A stretch of 64,000 nt of DNA from Planctomycetota bacterium (GCA_012960475.1 DUBE01000007.1:62001-126000), one strand, 5' to 3'. Numbered from the stretch's first letter, positions 25,795-34,781 are shown. Made by a program: numbers and translations. The notes: generated from the sequence alone by a model not told the origin.

Positions 25795-28700
25795 CTACTC
25801 GCTCTTGGCGTTGCGCACCTCGAGGGTTTGCTCGTAGCGCTGACCGCTTTCCTTCAGCACGATGCGGTAGGTACCAGGCGTGGCCTGACGGCCTCTCCGG
25901 AAACGGCGTCTACCTGAACCTCGACCGTCAGCGTTGGAAGACGTCAGCCGCAGATTCCAGGTCATCCGGTGCAAGCCGCGTTCGCTAGAGGGATCAAGGG
26001 TCTGCACAATGGTGCCGTCACCCGCTTCAATGTGCAGGGTCACATCGCGCCCTTTCTTGTTGAGCGTGTAGTAGATCACCGCGCCTGTGGCGGGGTTTTC
26101 CCCCACAAAACGGCGCGTACCCGAGTTCGCAGCCTGGGGTTCCCTGGTGCTGATAATGGCGGTGCCAGGCTTGAAAAGGTGCGCTCGTGCATTCAGAGCA
26201 TCCTCGGAAGCCTCGCGCAAGGGGCCCACGTCCAGGATCCAGATCGAGCGTCCGTGGGTGCCTACTATCAGGTCGTTTCTTGTCGGATGCTGGGCAAAAT
26301 CATGCACCGGAACCGTTGGCAGACCGTTGGTTCCATTCATGCGCGTCCAGTCTTTGCCACGGTTGATGGATACGAAGAACCCGAACTCGGTGCCCAGGTA
26401 GAGCAGGTCTGCGTTGCTGCGGTCCTCGTGCAAGGCGCGCACGGGCCCGGCGCTGCTGGGGAGTTTCTTGGTCAAGCTGACCCAGGTGTGCCCCTCGTCA
26501 TCGGAACGAAAAGCGTGGGGCAAGTCGTCGTCGCTACGGTGGCCGTCGAAGGCCGCGTAGATCCGGTTCGCGTCGTGCTGGCTGGCGAAGAGCTGGCTCA
26601 CATAGCGGCGACCGGGGAGGAGCTGGTCGATGGTGTTCTTGAGCGGCTTCTTAGGCAGGGTATGTGAACTTGTTTGGAGTTGGTCGGCCCAGGTGGGCTT
26701 GTCATCTTCCTCTTCCTCTCCCTCTCCCTCTCCCTCTCCCTCTCCCTCTTCTGAATCGGTGGCCACTTCTGGTGCTGACGCAGGCTTCTCGGGATCTTGT
26801 TCCGACGCCTGATCTGAAGGCACTTCAGCTGGTTCAGGTACTTCTGGCCGTTGTCCAGTGAAGTCGAAGTTGAAGGAGCCGCCCGCGCCCGAAAGCTGTC
26901 CGGAAAGGGCGCCACCTTCGAGTTTGCCTTGGAACTCCAAGCGTAGGTTTGTGCCCTGAAAGGCAAAGCGGAAACTGTTGTCTTCAGGGTTGTAGCGGCC
27001 ATCGCGAATATCGCCGTTTCCCAAGTCGCTTTTCATCGAGCCGCTCAAGGCGTTTTCGGCGCCTAGTTCAAGACTCAGCTCAAAGCGACCGTCTTCGGGG
27101 TCTTCTAGGCCTGCTCCCGTAGCAAAGCAAGTCCAGAGACCACCGATGGTGTCTTCAGAAGAGGGGGAGGGGTCATCCGATGCGGGTGCGGGCTCCGAAG
27201 CCGCCGTATCCTCAATAATCACCTCTTCAGTAGTGAGTTCCTCTTCGATGGGCTCTTCCTCGATGATGGGCTCTTCCTCGATGATGGGCTCTTCCTCGAT
27301 ATCTTCCTCAATGATCTCCTCCTCGGCTGCAGGCTCTCCCACCTCTTCGTTGACCGCTTCCGGGTCTGTATTCAGGGCCCAAAGGTCAATCCAAGTCACT
27401 CCGCGATCGGGGGTATGCCAGAGACCTCCATCATCCGTACCGACCCAAAGCTCGCCTGCCCTGAAGTGTGACTCCGCCAAGGCGCTGCCCGCGCCCCGCT
27501 CAGTCGTAGTCAAGATATCTGAGATCGATCGTGCTCCGCTGCCCCGGGAGACCGAGCGATAAACTCGGCTGCCCGCGCTGGTGTGGATCGCGCTGTTGTG
27601 GGGGCTGAGAATAAACGGCGTGTTCCAATTGAAACGCGTACGGACATCGTGGTTTCCCGCGGGCCGAATCCAACCGCTTTCGCCAGTGACCAGATTTCTG
27701 CGCCCCATGCCTCCGTTCTGGCTCTCGTAGTAAACCAGGTCCGGGTCTTCGGGATCCACGCGCACCACAAAACCATCGCCGCCGCCAATACTGATCCAAT
27801 CTGAGTTCACCGGGCCGGGGCCGTTGTTGACCTGGGCCCACCCGCCCCAGGAACCGTTGTCTTGCAGGCCGCCATATACGCGGTAGTTGTCCCGTGGCCC
27901 AACCTCCACATTGTAGAACTGACCAATGGCTACATGATTGTGATGGTCCCAGTGCTCCATGCGATCCCAGGTCACATAGATGCCGCCATCGTTGCCCAAG
28001 ACCATGTGATTGCCATCGGTGGGATCGATCCAAAGGGCATGGTGATCCACATGCACCGAGCCGTCATGGCCATCGTTGCTGAAATTCTTGCCCCCATCGC
28101 TTGAGCGCCAAAGACGCGTGCCCAACACATAGACATTGTCCTGGTTGCTGGGGTCCACGCGCACTTCCGAGTAGTACATGGGGCGCGGGTTGAGTGAATT
28201 GACTCGTTGCCAGGTGAGGCCTGCATCTTCCGAGCGAAACAAGCCGCCGAATTCCTTACCTTCTGGTCCCTGATTGTCCTGTGCGTTGGCCTCTTGGCCT
28301 CCGAGGCCAATGGAGAAAGGCCCTGAACGGGGATATCCCAGTTCATCTTCCCGAGACCCCTCCCGCTCCGGGCGCGGCCCGAGGGTGAATTCGAGGGCCA
28401 GCACCTCACCCCCGCGGATGACTTCCGCCGTCACTATGTCTCCCGCCACATGTTTGCGTAGGAGAGTTGTTGTGGCATTCCAATCCAGAAGAGTCTGGTC
28501 TGCAATGCGTAGCAAGATATCATCTTCTTTCAGGCCTCCCTTGTCCGCGGGACTGTCCGCTTCCACATCGGTGATGCGTGCGCCCACCTCTGCATCCACC
28601 GCACGAACACCTATCCAGGCTGCGTTTTCGGGCTCTTGAGTGATGCGTTCGGTCTCAATCGTGGCGAAGACCACGTTGGGCGTCGATTGACAAAAGTCCA

Positions 28701-29547
28701 CACCGATGCGTCCCAATGTGACCGTGGGCAGCCCGCTTGTACTTTCAGGCGCGGTCAGCCTGGTCCAGGAATCTCCTCCGTCTGCCGAGCGCCAAAGAGC
28801 GCTGCCCGGACCCCACTTCTTGGCGGGATCATTGCTGTCGTATATATCCCGTCGTCTCTGATAGCTGGCGCAAAGGAGCACATCGGGCTGTCCCGGTTGC
28901 ATGGCAATTTCGACTACGCCAGTGTTCTCGTCCACTTCTAGAATTCGTTGCCAGCTTTCACCGCTATCTTGCGAGCGGTACAAACCGCGCTCTTCATTCG
29001 GTCCCCAAAGTCGGCCAAGGGCGGCCACGAGGATTGTGCCCTCATCCTCTGGGTGCACGAGGATCTCGGCGATTTGAAAGCTGTCTTCGAGGCCCATGTG
29101 ATCCCAAGTCGTTCCGGAATCAAGCGAGCGATAAACACCGTTGCCAAAGGAAACAGAGTTGCGGGGATTGCATTCTCCTGTCCCCACCCAAACGGTTTTT
29201 GGATTGGAAGGTGCCACAGCGACCGCGCCTATGGAACCCACTCGTTGTGCGTTGAATTGGTGCTCGTAGGTGACTCCGTTGTTGGTGGTGTGCAGCAGTC
29301 CACCGGTGGCGCTAGAGATCCATTGTTCGCTCTGATTATCCGGATTGACCGCCACGTCGGTGATGCGTCCGCCCATGCATGCGGGTCCTACCGAGCGCCA
29401 GTTCAGGGCGTCGGCCCACTCAAGGGGAATCTCCCCTTCGACCTTTTCGGGAAGTCCTGCCCGTTTTGGCTTGGCCTCGTCTTGATGATTCGAAATCAGA
29501 GGCAGAAGAGGAAGAGAAAGGAGCAGCAGTGAGGGGGAGGGAATCAT
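25795..29547 (-). CDS. Giant secreted Asp-box propeller protein with embedded PDZ domain
   Basis: The protein has 1250 residues and a signal peptide (MIPSPSLLLLSLPLLPLIS). Residues about 45-310 and 435-730 hold many Asp-box repeats of the form S-x-D-x-G-x-T-W (SLDSGTTW, SQDSGESW, SADGGDSW, SEDAGLTW), as in sialidase/VPS10-sortilin-like propellers. A PDZ-like domain (residues about 313-390; ADSPADKGGLKEDDILL) separates the two halves. Residues about 730-800 are a Glu/Ile/Pro low-complexity linker, and a Gly-Glu repeat lies near 933-944. Between them is a small beta-rich domain (LWTCFATG to FNFDFTGQ). The C-terminus returns to propeller repeats and ends with a FlgD-like beta domain (GTYRIVLKESG). 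No enzyme site is obvious; substrate binding or protein processing is likely. A shorter relative occurs at 60035-62899. Confidence 0.82.
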   Translation of the reverse strand: MIPSPSLLLLSLPLLPLISNHQDEAKPKRAGLPEKVEGEIPLEWADALNWRSVGPACMGGRITDVAVNPDNQSEQWISSATGGLLHTTNNGVTYEHQFNAQRVGSIGAVAVAPSNPKTVWVGTGECNPRNSVSFGNGVYRSLDSGTTWDHMGLEDSFQIAEILVHPEDEGTILVAALGRLWGPNEERGLYRSQDSGESWQRILEVDENTGVVEIAMQPGQPDVLLCASYQRRRDIYDSNDPAKKWGPGSALWRSADGGDSWTRLTAPESTSGLPTVTLGRIGVDFCQSTPNVVFATIETERITQEPENAAWIGVRAVDAEVGARITDVEADSPADKGGLKEDDILLRIADQTLLDWNATTTLLRKHVAGDIVTAEVIRGGEVLALEFTLGPRPEREGSREDELGYPRSGPFSIGLGGQEANAQDNQGPEGKEFGGLFRSEDAGLTWQRVNSLNPRPMYYSEVRVDPSNQDNVYVLGTRLWRSSDGGKNFSNDGHDGSVHVDHHALWIDPTDGNHMVLGNDGGIYVTWDRMEHWDHHNHVAIGQFYNVEVGPRDNYRVYGGLQDNGSWGGWAQVNNGPGPVNSDWISIGGGDGFVVRVDPEDPDLVYYESQNGGMGRRNLVTGESGWIRPAGNHDVRTRFNWNTPFILSPHNSAIHTSAGSRVYRSVSRGSGARSISDILTTTERGAGSALAESHFRAGELWVGTDDGGLWHTPDRGVTWIDLWALNTDPEAVNEEVGEPAAEEEIIEEDIEEEPIIEEEPIIEEEPIEEELTTEEVIIEDTAASEPAPASDDPSPSSEDTIGGLWTCFATGAGLEDPEDGRFELSLELGAENALSGSMKSDLGNGDIRDGRYNPEDNSFRFAFQGTNLRLEFQGKLEGGALSGQLSGAGGSFNFDFTGQRPEVPEPAEVPSDQASEQDPEKPASAPEVATDSEEGEGEGEGEGEEEEDDKPTWADQLQTSSHTLPKKPLKNTIDQLLPGRRYVSQLFASQHDANRIYAAFDGHRSDDDLPHAFRSDDEGHTWVSLTKKLPSSAGPVRALHEDRSNADLLYLGTEFGFFVSINRGKDWTRMNGTNGLPTVPVHDFAQHPTRNDLIVGTHGRSIWILDVGPLREASEDALNARAHLFKPGTAIISTREPQAANSGTRRFVGENPATGAVIYYTLNKKGRDVTLHIEAGDGTIVQTLDPSSERGLHRMTWNLRLTSSNADGRGSGRRRFRRGRQATPGTYRIVLKESGQRYEQTLEVRNAKSE
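26715..26749. repeat. Hexanucleotide microsatellite (CCTCTC)n within coding sequence
   Basis: Five perfect CCTCTC units (26715-26744) followed by a near-unit. On the coding (minus) strand they encode alternating Gly-Glu. Because the unit is 6 bases, slippage would add or remove Gly-Glu pairs without a frameshift. Confidence 0.9.
27247..27297. repeat. 18-base tandem repeat encoding an acidic linker
   Basis: Two full copies of an 18-base unit (27262-27279 and 27280-27297) preceded by a 15-base partial copy. The unit starts GATGATGGG and ends TTCCTC. On the minus strand it encodes repeats of Glu-Glu-Glu-Pro-Ile-Ile inside the acidic linker of the propeller-PDZ protein. Confidence 0.9.
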
Positions 29548-29695
29548 GGCGTTCTTCGCGGGGGATCGTCCGAATTGGATAAAACCTTGTGTGGAACCCA
29601 GAATAGAGCACTTCGCTCTTTTGCGTGGGGCCTCAACGCAAGGGTTGGGTAGGTCCTCTTGGCTCAGAGCGCCCCAGAGAGTGGGTTCCGGGCAC

Positions 29696-29714
29696 AGGGG
29701 CCGTGCAGGCCCCT
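29696..29714 (-). terminator. Possible hairpin terminator after mrp
   Basis: A perfect 7-bp stem AGGGGCC/GGCCCCT with a 5-base loop, 42 bases downstream of the mrp stop on the minus strand and 149 bases before the propeller-PDZ gene. There is no T-run after it, so termination is uncertain. Confidence 0.35.
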
Positions 29715-29756
29715 TGCAGAGGTCCAGACAATGCTGAATCCTCTGAGGCGGGAGAC

Positions 29757-30920
29757 CTAGTCCAGTACCGGCAAACTCGCAAAGGAGCGCACGGCGATCC
29801 GTTGGGCCAACTTACCAGCGGTTTCGATGAAGCGCTTGGCGAGGGGCGATTCCGGGCTGCTGATGACCACCGGCTCCCCGCCGTCACTACCCACGCGCAC
29901 GCTGGGATCCAGAGGCAGCTGGCCGATCATCGGAAACCCGAAGCGGGCTGCTAGTCGCTCGCCGCCACCGCGGCCAAAGACGTCGATCGTTGTTCGGAAG
30001 CGACCTTCTGAATCGATGCTGAGCACCTCTTCTTGACCGCCCACGGCGAGGCGCACCGTCTGGCCCTCCTGGCCCCCTTCCACCAAGCCTTCGATGGATT
30101 GACCCGCCATGTTTTCCACCAGACCGAGGATCTCGGTGTTGACCTGCTTGAACATGGTGATCGCCTTGGTCACATCAAAGGTTGCCACCGCTTGGGGAGT
30201 CGTCACCAGCACTGCGCCCGTGAGGGGAACCAGCTGCGCCAGGGAAAGCTGTGCGTCGCCCGTGCCCGGAGGCATGTCCACCAGGAGATAGTCAAGGTCG
30301 CCCCAGACAACATCGGACAAGAACTGCTCGATCAGTTTGTGAACCATGGGGCCGCGCCAAATTGCGGGCTGTTCTTCCTTGAGCAGGTAGCCCACTGACA
30401 TGGTCTTGACCCCGTGGCGTTCCTTCGGGGTCAACATGGGCTTGCCGTCCACCTCGGTTTGTTCCGGGTGCCCTGTCAGGCCCATCATCATGGGAATGTC
30501 CGGTCCATAAATGTCACAATCCAAGAGACCTACTTTGGCGCCGGTCTTCGCCAGAGCGCAAGCCAAATTGACCGAGACCGTGGACTTGCCCACACCGCCC
30601 TTGCCGGAACTGATGGCGATGATGTTCTGGATCGTCTTGGCGAGTTCGCGCGGGGCGCCTTCTTGTCCGCGCACAACGGCCGTCATTTCGATTTCAACAT
30701 CCGTGACCCCGGGCAGGCTACGGATCTCTGCTTCGGCCTGGTTCTTGAGTTGATCTTTTACGGGGCAGGCCGGAGTAGTCAGGTTGATAACCACCGAGAC
30801 CTGTGTGCCCTCTACTTCGCACTTGGTGACGAAACCGAGGGTGACGATATCCTTGTGTAGGTCTGGGTCCTGGACCCGGCCTAGGGCAGTCAGGACGGCT
30901 TCACGGTTGAGGTTGGTCAC
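29757..30920 (-). CDS. mrp: Mrp/ApbC-type iron-sulfur carrier ATPase, without the CxxC motif
   Basis: The protein has an N-terminal MIP18-type domain (REAVLTALGRVQDPDLHKDIV, CPVKDQL) and a deviant P-loop ATPase domain with SSGKGGVGKSTVSVNLA, LLDCDIYGPDIPMMMG and VDMPPGTGD. Mrp/ApbC proteins carry and transfer Fe-S clusters, normally bridged by a CxxC after the V-E-N-M segment. Here V-E-N-M-A-G is followed by a Gly/Glu-rich stretch with no Cys, so canonical cluster bridging through that motif is not possible. The GTG at 30920 gives the standard start (VTNLNREAVL). An ATG at 31001 would add an odd leader. It is divergent from the secretin-N-domain gene. Confidence 0.88.
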   Translation of the reverse strand: MTNLNREAVLTALGRVQDPDLHKDIVTLGFVTKCEVEGTQVSVVINLTTPACPVKDQLKNQAEAEIRSLPGVTDVEIEMTAVVRGQEGAPRELAKTIQNIIAISSGKGGVGKSTVSVNLACALAKTGAKVGLLDCDIYGPDIPMMMGLTGHPEQTEVDGKPMLTPKERHGVKTMSVGYLLKEEQPAIWRGPMVHKLIEQFLSDVVWGDLDYLLVDMPPGTGDAQLSLAQLVPLTGAVLVTTPQAVATFDVTKAITMFKQVNTEILGLVENMAGQSIEGLVEGGQEGQTVRLAVGGQEEVLSIDSEGRFRTTIDVFGRGGGERLAARFGFPMIGQLPLDPSVRVGSDGGEPVVISSPESPLAKRFIETAGKLAQRIAVRSFASLPVLD

Positions 30921-31139
30921 GTTGTTCGAATAGCTGTGGATTGGAGACTGGTGATTTGGGCCTAACAGCGTAGGCCCTGCCGGGTGAAACGCAACGGTCA
31001 AATCGGGTCAGTGGGAATACCGTGGCGGGGCAGTCGTATTGGGTTTACCGGAGGGGCACTCTCATCCAAGAGGACCTCAAGAATCCTGTCACCCGCTAGG
31101 GCAGTTCCGGTTCTGTCTCGCCTTGACCCTGAACCTATT

Positions 31140-32063
31140 ATGAATGTTCACCCAACCCTTGTCGCTGCCTCGTTGATTGTTGGACTCTCCTGTGCTTCGG
31201 CGCCGGTCATGTTGTTGGAATCGTCCCCGGGGAGCGTCCCAGCGGGCGCTCTCTTTCCTCCGGCCAAGACCCCGTTGACTCTTGCTGCTGGCCCATCCGA
31301 AGACGGAGAAGAGGAACAGCGCGCCAGCCTGTTGAGTCTGGTAGAGGCCTATGGTGCAGTGACCGATCAGCATGTGCTATTGACCGAAAGTGTGCGCCAT
31401 CAACTGTCCGGGACCGTCTGTGCTCTGCAGGCGGGTACGGTTCTACCCAGTCATGCTGTGCAATCCCTGACTGAGCACATGCTCTCGTCCAATGGGTTCT
31501 TTATTCGCATTCTTCGTAACGAGAAGCCATTCACGGTTGAGGTGGTGAACTCGCGCGGATTATTTGATCTCTCTGGGGCCTTTGCCATAGACCCCGAGGC
31601 AATCCTCTCCGATCCCGATCATTCAGCCCTGATCGTGTCCACTACGTACACCCTGAAGTCAGGGGACAGCAGAGAGATCTCGCAGATGATGCGTTCTGTT
31701 TCCAAAGGAGAAACGTCAAGGATGGTGCCACTGTCACAAAACACCATCAATTTGATCGGCCCCATGCCGACTGTGGCCGCTTGGCTGCGTACTTTGTTGG
31801 CCATGGAACAGGGTGCAGCTAGTTCCGTGCAGGAAGTGGGCACTCCGGTGAAAATGGTCCGGGCACGCTTTCCCTTGGCTCATGCTTCCTCTGATGAAGC
31901 TGAGAATCATGTCAAGCGACTATTCTCGAATGCGCAGGTAAAAGGCAGACAGTCCTTCGTTGTAGTCGCCGACGAGCGCACCAATGCCCTCTTGGTCTAC
32001 TGCAGCACTGAGGTCCTGAGCGCTGTTGAAGAAGCCATGGCCTTGATCGACATCGGCGTCTAG
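31140..32063 (+). CDS. Exported secretin N-domain-like protein
   Basis: This 307-residue protein has a signal peptide (MNVHPTLVAASLIVGLSCASAP). The C-terminal half resembles the N-domains of type II/IV secretins: VEVVNSRGLFDL, a strand-helix unit and the closing FVVVADERTNALLVYCSTEVLSAVEEAMALID, similar to the GspD segment in which A-D-x-R-T-N-x-L precedes a helix. The outer-membrane beta-barrel secretin domain is absent, so it is not a pore by itself. It may be an accessory or free-standing N-domain protein, a type seen in Planctomycetota. The ATG at 31140 is preferred over one at 30984 because of the signal peptide. Confidence 0.68.
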   Translation: MNVHPTLVAASLIVGLSCASAPVMLLESSPGSVPAGALFPPAKTPLTLAAGPSEDGEEEQRASLLSLVEAYGAVTDQHVLLTESVRHQLSGTVCALQAGTVLPSHAVQSLTEHMLSSNGFFIRILRNEKPFTVEVVNSRGLFDLSGAFAIDPEAILSDPDHSALIVSTTYTLKSGDSREISQMMRSVSKGETSRMVPLSQNTINLIGPMPTVAAWLRTLLAMEQGAASSVQEVGTPVKMVRARFPLAHASSDEAENHVKRLFSNAQVKGRQSFVVVADERTNALLVYCSTEVLSAVEEAMALIDIGV

Positions 32064-32097
32064 GAACTGGATCTTCAGCCGCACGTGTCTTCAAGTG

Positions 32098-32125
32098 GGG
32101 GCAGGCTTCTTCGGGGGCCTGCCCC
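32098..32125 (+). terminator. Hairpin after the secretin-N-domain gene
   Basis: A 9-bp perfect stem GGGGCAGGC (32098-32106) / GCCTGCCCC (32117-32125) with a 10-base loop, 34 bases after the stop and 20 bases before the queC start. It probably ends transcription of the upstream gene, or shapes the queC leader. Confidence 0.5.
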
Positions 32126-32145
32126 TTGGGTATTCTCCCTTTCTC

Positions 32146-32868
32146 ATGTGCGCCTCCCCCGATTCTCCTCCCGCTGTCTGCCTGGTCTCCGGGGGCATGG
32201 ACAGCGCCGTGGCACTGGCCGAAGCCCGCGCCATGGGTTTTCGCACCCACGCCCTTTCCTTTGCATACGGCCAGCGTCACAGCCAGGAACTTGTCGCCGC
32301 CAGCCGCGTGGCATGTTCCCTCGGCGCGGAGGATCATCGCATCGTGCGCGTTGGTCTGGATGTTCTTGGAGGCAGCGCTTTGACCGCAGATATTGAAGTG
32401 CCCAAAGCGCGCCGGCGCGAGGACATTGGTGAAGGTGTCCCCATCACCTATGTACCCGCTCGCAACACGATCTTTCTGGCGATCGCCATGGGTTGGGCCG
32501 AGGTACTGGGCTCAACGGACCTGTTCCTGGGCGTCAATGCAGTAGATTACTCCGGCTACCCCGATTGCCGACCAGCATTCCTGCAGGCGTTTGAGAGCCT
32601 CGCGCAGCTCGCCACCGTAGCAGGAGCGGAAGATGACAAGCCTCTGCGAATCCACGCGCCCCTGATGAAGCTCAGTAAGCAGGGGATCGTCGAACGGGGC
32701 TTGGAATTGGGCGTGGATTTTGGCCTGACCCACACTTGCTACGATCCTGTTGAACGCGGAACAGAAACCCTTGCCTGCGGCGAATGCGATGCCTGCCACC
32801 TACGCCTTGAGGGTTTCCGTGAGGCGGCCCTGGCCGACCCTGTCCCTTATGTCTCTGGGCTCAATTGA
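32146..32868 (+). CDS. queC: 7-Cyano-7-deazaguanine synthase
   Basis: QueC converts 7-carboxy-7-deazaguanine to preQ0 in queuosine biosynthesis using ATP and ammonia. The PP-loop SGGMDSAVAL is at residues about 15-24, YVPARNTIFL and GVNAVDYSGYPDCRP are conserved, and the C-terminal zinc-binding cysteines occur in HTCYDP and ACGECDACHLR. The 240-residue length is normal. The ATG at 32146 lies after the hairpin; an in-frame ATG at 32095 would be read through it. mazG follows 40 bases downstream. No preQ1 riboswitch was recognised. Confidence 0.95.
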   Translation: MCASPDSPPAVCLVSGGMDSAVALAEARAMGFRTHALSFAYGQRHSQELVAASRVACSLGAEDHRIVRVGLDVLGGSALTADIEVPKARRREDIGEGVPITYVPARNTIFLAIAMGWAEVLGSTDLFLGVNAVDYSGYPDCRPAFLQAFESLAQLATVAGAEDDKPLRIHAPLMKLSKQGIVERGLELGVDFGLTHTCYDPVERGTETLACGECDACHLRLEGFREAALADPVPYVSGLN

Positions 32869-32908
32869 TGCCTGATCCCGCAGCTCCAATCTCCTCTATT
32901 TACACGCT

Positions 32909-33760
32909 ATGACCACCATCGAACCCGTCCAGACCGATGATCCACGCCTGTTGGGCTTGCGCCACTTGCTTGCGGTAGTGGATCGCCTGCGCGCGCCGGG
33001 TGGTTGTCCCTGGGACCAGGCCCAGACCGAAGCCAGCATGGCGCCTTACTTGGTTGAAGAGGCCCATGAGTGGATCGAGGCCATTGAGGAGGGTTCGGCC
33101 AGTCAGGCGCAGGCCGAGGCGGGAGACGCTCTGTTGGCGGTGTTGATGATCTGCCGTATCGCTCAGGATGGTGAGCGCTATGACTTAGGCCAGGCCGCCG
33201 AGAAGTGCGCTCAAAAACTTATCCGGCGTCATCCCCATGTGTTTGACAAGGAACATCGTGCGGGCTCCAGCACACAAGACTGGGAGGCGATCAAGCGCAA
33301 AGAGCGCGAGGACGCCGGCGAAGATACCAGCGCCATGGCGGGAATTCCAAAGGCCATGCCCGCTTTGCAACGCGTGGCTCGGGCTTCTGGAAAGGCGATT
33401 GGTGTGGGCTTCGCCTGGCCTTCTATTGTTGGGGCCTTGGACAAGGTGCGCGAGGAGTTGGGTGAGTTGGAACAGGAACTCTCCCAGAGCGACCGCGAAG
33501 CTGCCCCGGGAACTGCACCGTCACCCGAGAACCGGCCGGCCATCGAACATGAACTTGGCGACCTGCTGCTCGCCAGTGCGACCTTGGCCCGTTACCTCGA
33601 CTTGGATCCTGAAGCACTTTGCCGCCGTGCCGTGCGGCGCTTCGAGACACGCTTTCGAATTATGGAGAAGGCTGTCGGTGGCCCCATGATCGAACAGGAT
33701 CTGGTGAGCTTGCTCAAGGCTTGGGAATCGAGCAAGGATGCTGAGGTGTCGAAGGACTGA
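32909..33760 (+). CDS. mazG: Nucleoside triphosphate pyrophosphohydrolase MazG
   Basis: MazG hydrolyses (d)NTPs to NMPs and cleans nucleotide pools. The N-terminal MazG domain shows LRAPGGCPWDQAQTEASMAPYLVEEAHEWIEAIE, with the metal-binding E-E-x-x-E and a later GDALLAVLM (E/D helix). The second domain carries KAMPALQRVARASGKAIGVGFAWP, KVREELGELEQEL and EHELGDLLLA. The 283-residue length fits the family. It lies 40 bases after queC and converges with the rhomboid gene, with 20 bases between stops. Confidence 0.94.
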   Translation: MTTIEPVQTDDPRLLGLRHLLAVVDRLRAPGGCPWDQAQTEASMAPYLVEEAHEWIEAIEEGSASQAQAEAGDALLAVLMICRIAQDGERYDLGQAAEKCAQKLIRRHPHVFDKEHRAGSSTQDWEAIKRKEREDAGEDTSAMAGIPKAMPALQRVARASGKAIGVGFAWPSIVGALDKVREELGELEQELSQSDREAAPGTAPSPENRPAIEHELGDLLLASATLARYLDLDPEALCRRAVRRFETRFRIMEKAVGGPMIEQDLVSLLKAWESSKDAEVSKD

Positions 33761-33780
33761 GCTCAGGTGTGAGCAGTCAG

Positions 33781-34674
33781 TCACTCCCCCTCAGTCTTGT
33801 GCCCCAATTCCCGTGATCGCTGGAAACAATCATCTGCTTCCTCCTTTCGTCCGAGCTTCTGCAGGCACACTCCGCGGTTCCACCAAGCCTCTTCGAAATC
33901 TGGGAGAATCCGTGTGGCTTCGGTGAACGATTCAAGAGCCGCCTGGTTCTGATCCGCGATTTCCTGGTCGTACCCGATAGCGAAGACCTCTCGCGCTCGG
34001 CTTTCGGTGAAGTTGAGGTAGGGCCTCCCATATTGACCTGCCAGTACGAATAGCAGGGTCATGCAGGGGAACAACAACCAGCGCCAGGCGCGCCGATCCC
34101 GTGGACCCGAGAGGCTCCAGCCCAGTGCCGCGCCCAAGATCGCACCGCTCCCGTGGGCCACATTGGCAACTCGTAGGGTGCCGGTTTCGGTCAGCACGAT
34201 GCAGAGGAAGAACCAACCCACCAACATGCGGGTCACCGAGGGATTCAGGAGGCCAAGCTTGTCAGGGTGCCATCGGCTGGCCGCCCAGAGCAGGCCGAAA
34301 AGGCCATAGACAACGCCTGAGAGGCCCACGGAAGGGCCACTGAGGGCCCACTGGGCGCTGTTGGAGCCCGCCGCCAGGAACAGCAGGAACACGACCGTCC
34401 GCCAAGTGCCCCATATGGCCTCCACAATTCGCCCCAACTGCCACAGGACCAGCAGGTTGAAGCCCAGGTGCATGGCATTCCCGTGGAACAGGACGCTGGT
34501 CAGCACGGTCCAGGGGCGTTGTTTCCAGCCGCGCTCATCCAGTAGCAGGACCTCAAGATCGGCTCCCTGAAAGGCCATCAGGGACAGGGTGCCCCCCAGG
34601 ACTATCAGGGTGATCGTGGCTCGTGCGTCGAGGGGGTGCCGGTTGAGGGCACGTAGGATGGGATCTGAAACCAC
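33781..34674 (-). CDS. Rhomboid-family intramembrane protease with C-terminal TPR
   Basis: This membrane protein of 297 residues has about six hydrophobic segments. The rhomboid signatures are HGNAMHLGFNLL (H69, N73), the nucleophile motif GLSG (S119) and the catalytic His in NVAHGSGAILG (H174). Rhomboids cleave transmembrane helices. After the last membrane segment a soluble tail (about 225-297) holds a tetratricopeptide-type repeat (ALESFTEATRILPDFEEAWWNRGVCLQKLGRKEEADDCF), which may recruit substrates or partners. It is divergent from tRNA-Asp and convergent with mazG. Confidence 0.9.
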   Translation of the reverse strand: MVSDPILRALNRHPLDARATITLIVLGGTLSLMAFQGADLEVLLLDERGWKQRPWTVLTSVLFHGNAMHLGFNLLVLWQLGRIVEAIWGTWRTVVFLLFLAAGSNSAQWALSGPSVGLSGVVYGLFGLLWAASRWHPDKLGLLNPSVTRMLVGWFFLCIVLTETGTLRVANVAHGSGAILGAALGWSLSGPRDRRAWRWLLFPCMTLLFVLAGQYGRPYLNFTESRAREVFAIGYDQEIADQNQAALESFTEATRILPDFEEAWWNRGVCLQKLGRKEEADDCFQRSRELGHKTEGE

Positions 34675-34738
34675 GGGCCCAGGGTAGCCTCTTGCGCCCC
34701 TTCAACCTACTTTGGAGCAGATCTGACGGCCGGATGGC

Positions 34739-34767
34739 TGGACAGGCGCCCTTCAGCCAACTACACT
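34739..34767 (+). promoter_or_regulatory. Sigma-70-like promoter for tRNA-Asp
   Basis: TGGACA (34739-34744) and TACACT (34762-34767) are separated by 17 bases. The -10 box ends 14 bases before the tRNA 5' end, leaving a leader of a few bases. Confidence 0.5.
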
Positions 34768-34781
34768 TCCGCCCCTTCTGC

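Noticed and set aside
26715..27297. Possible CRISPR-like direct repeats
   Set aside because: The repeats are 6- and 18-base tandem units without spacers, within the coding sequence of a low-complexity acidic linker, and no cas genes are nearby.
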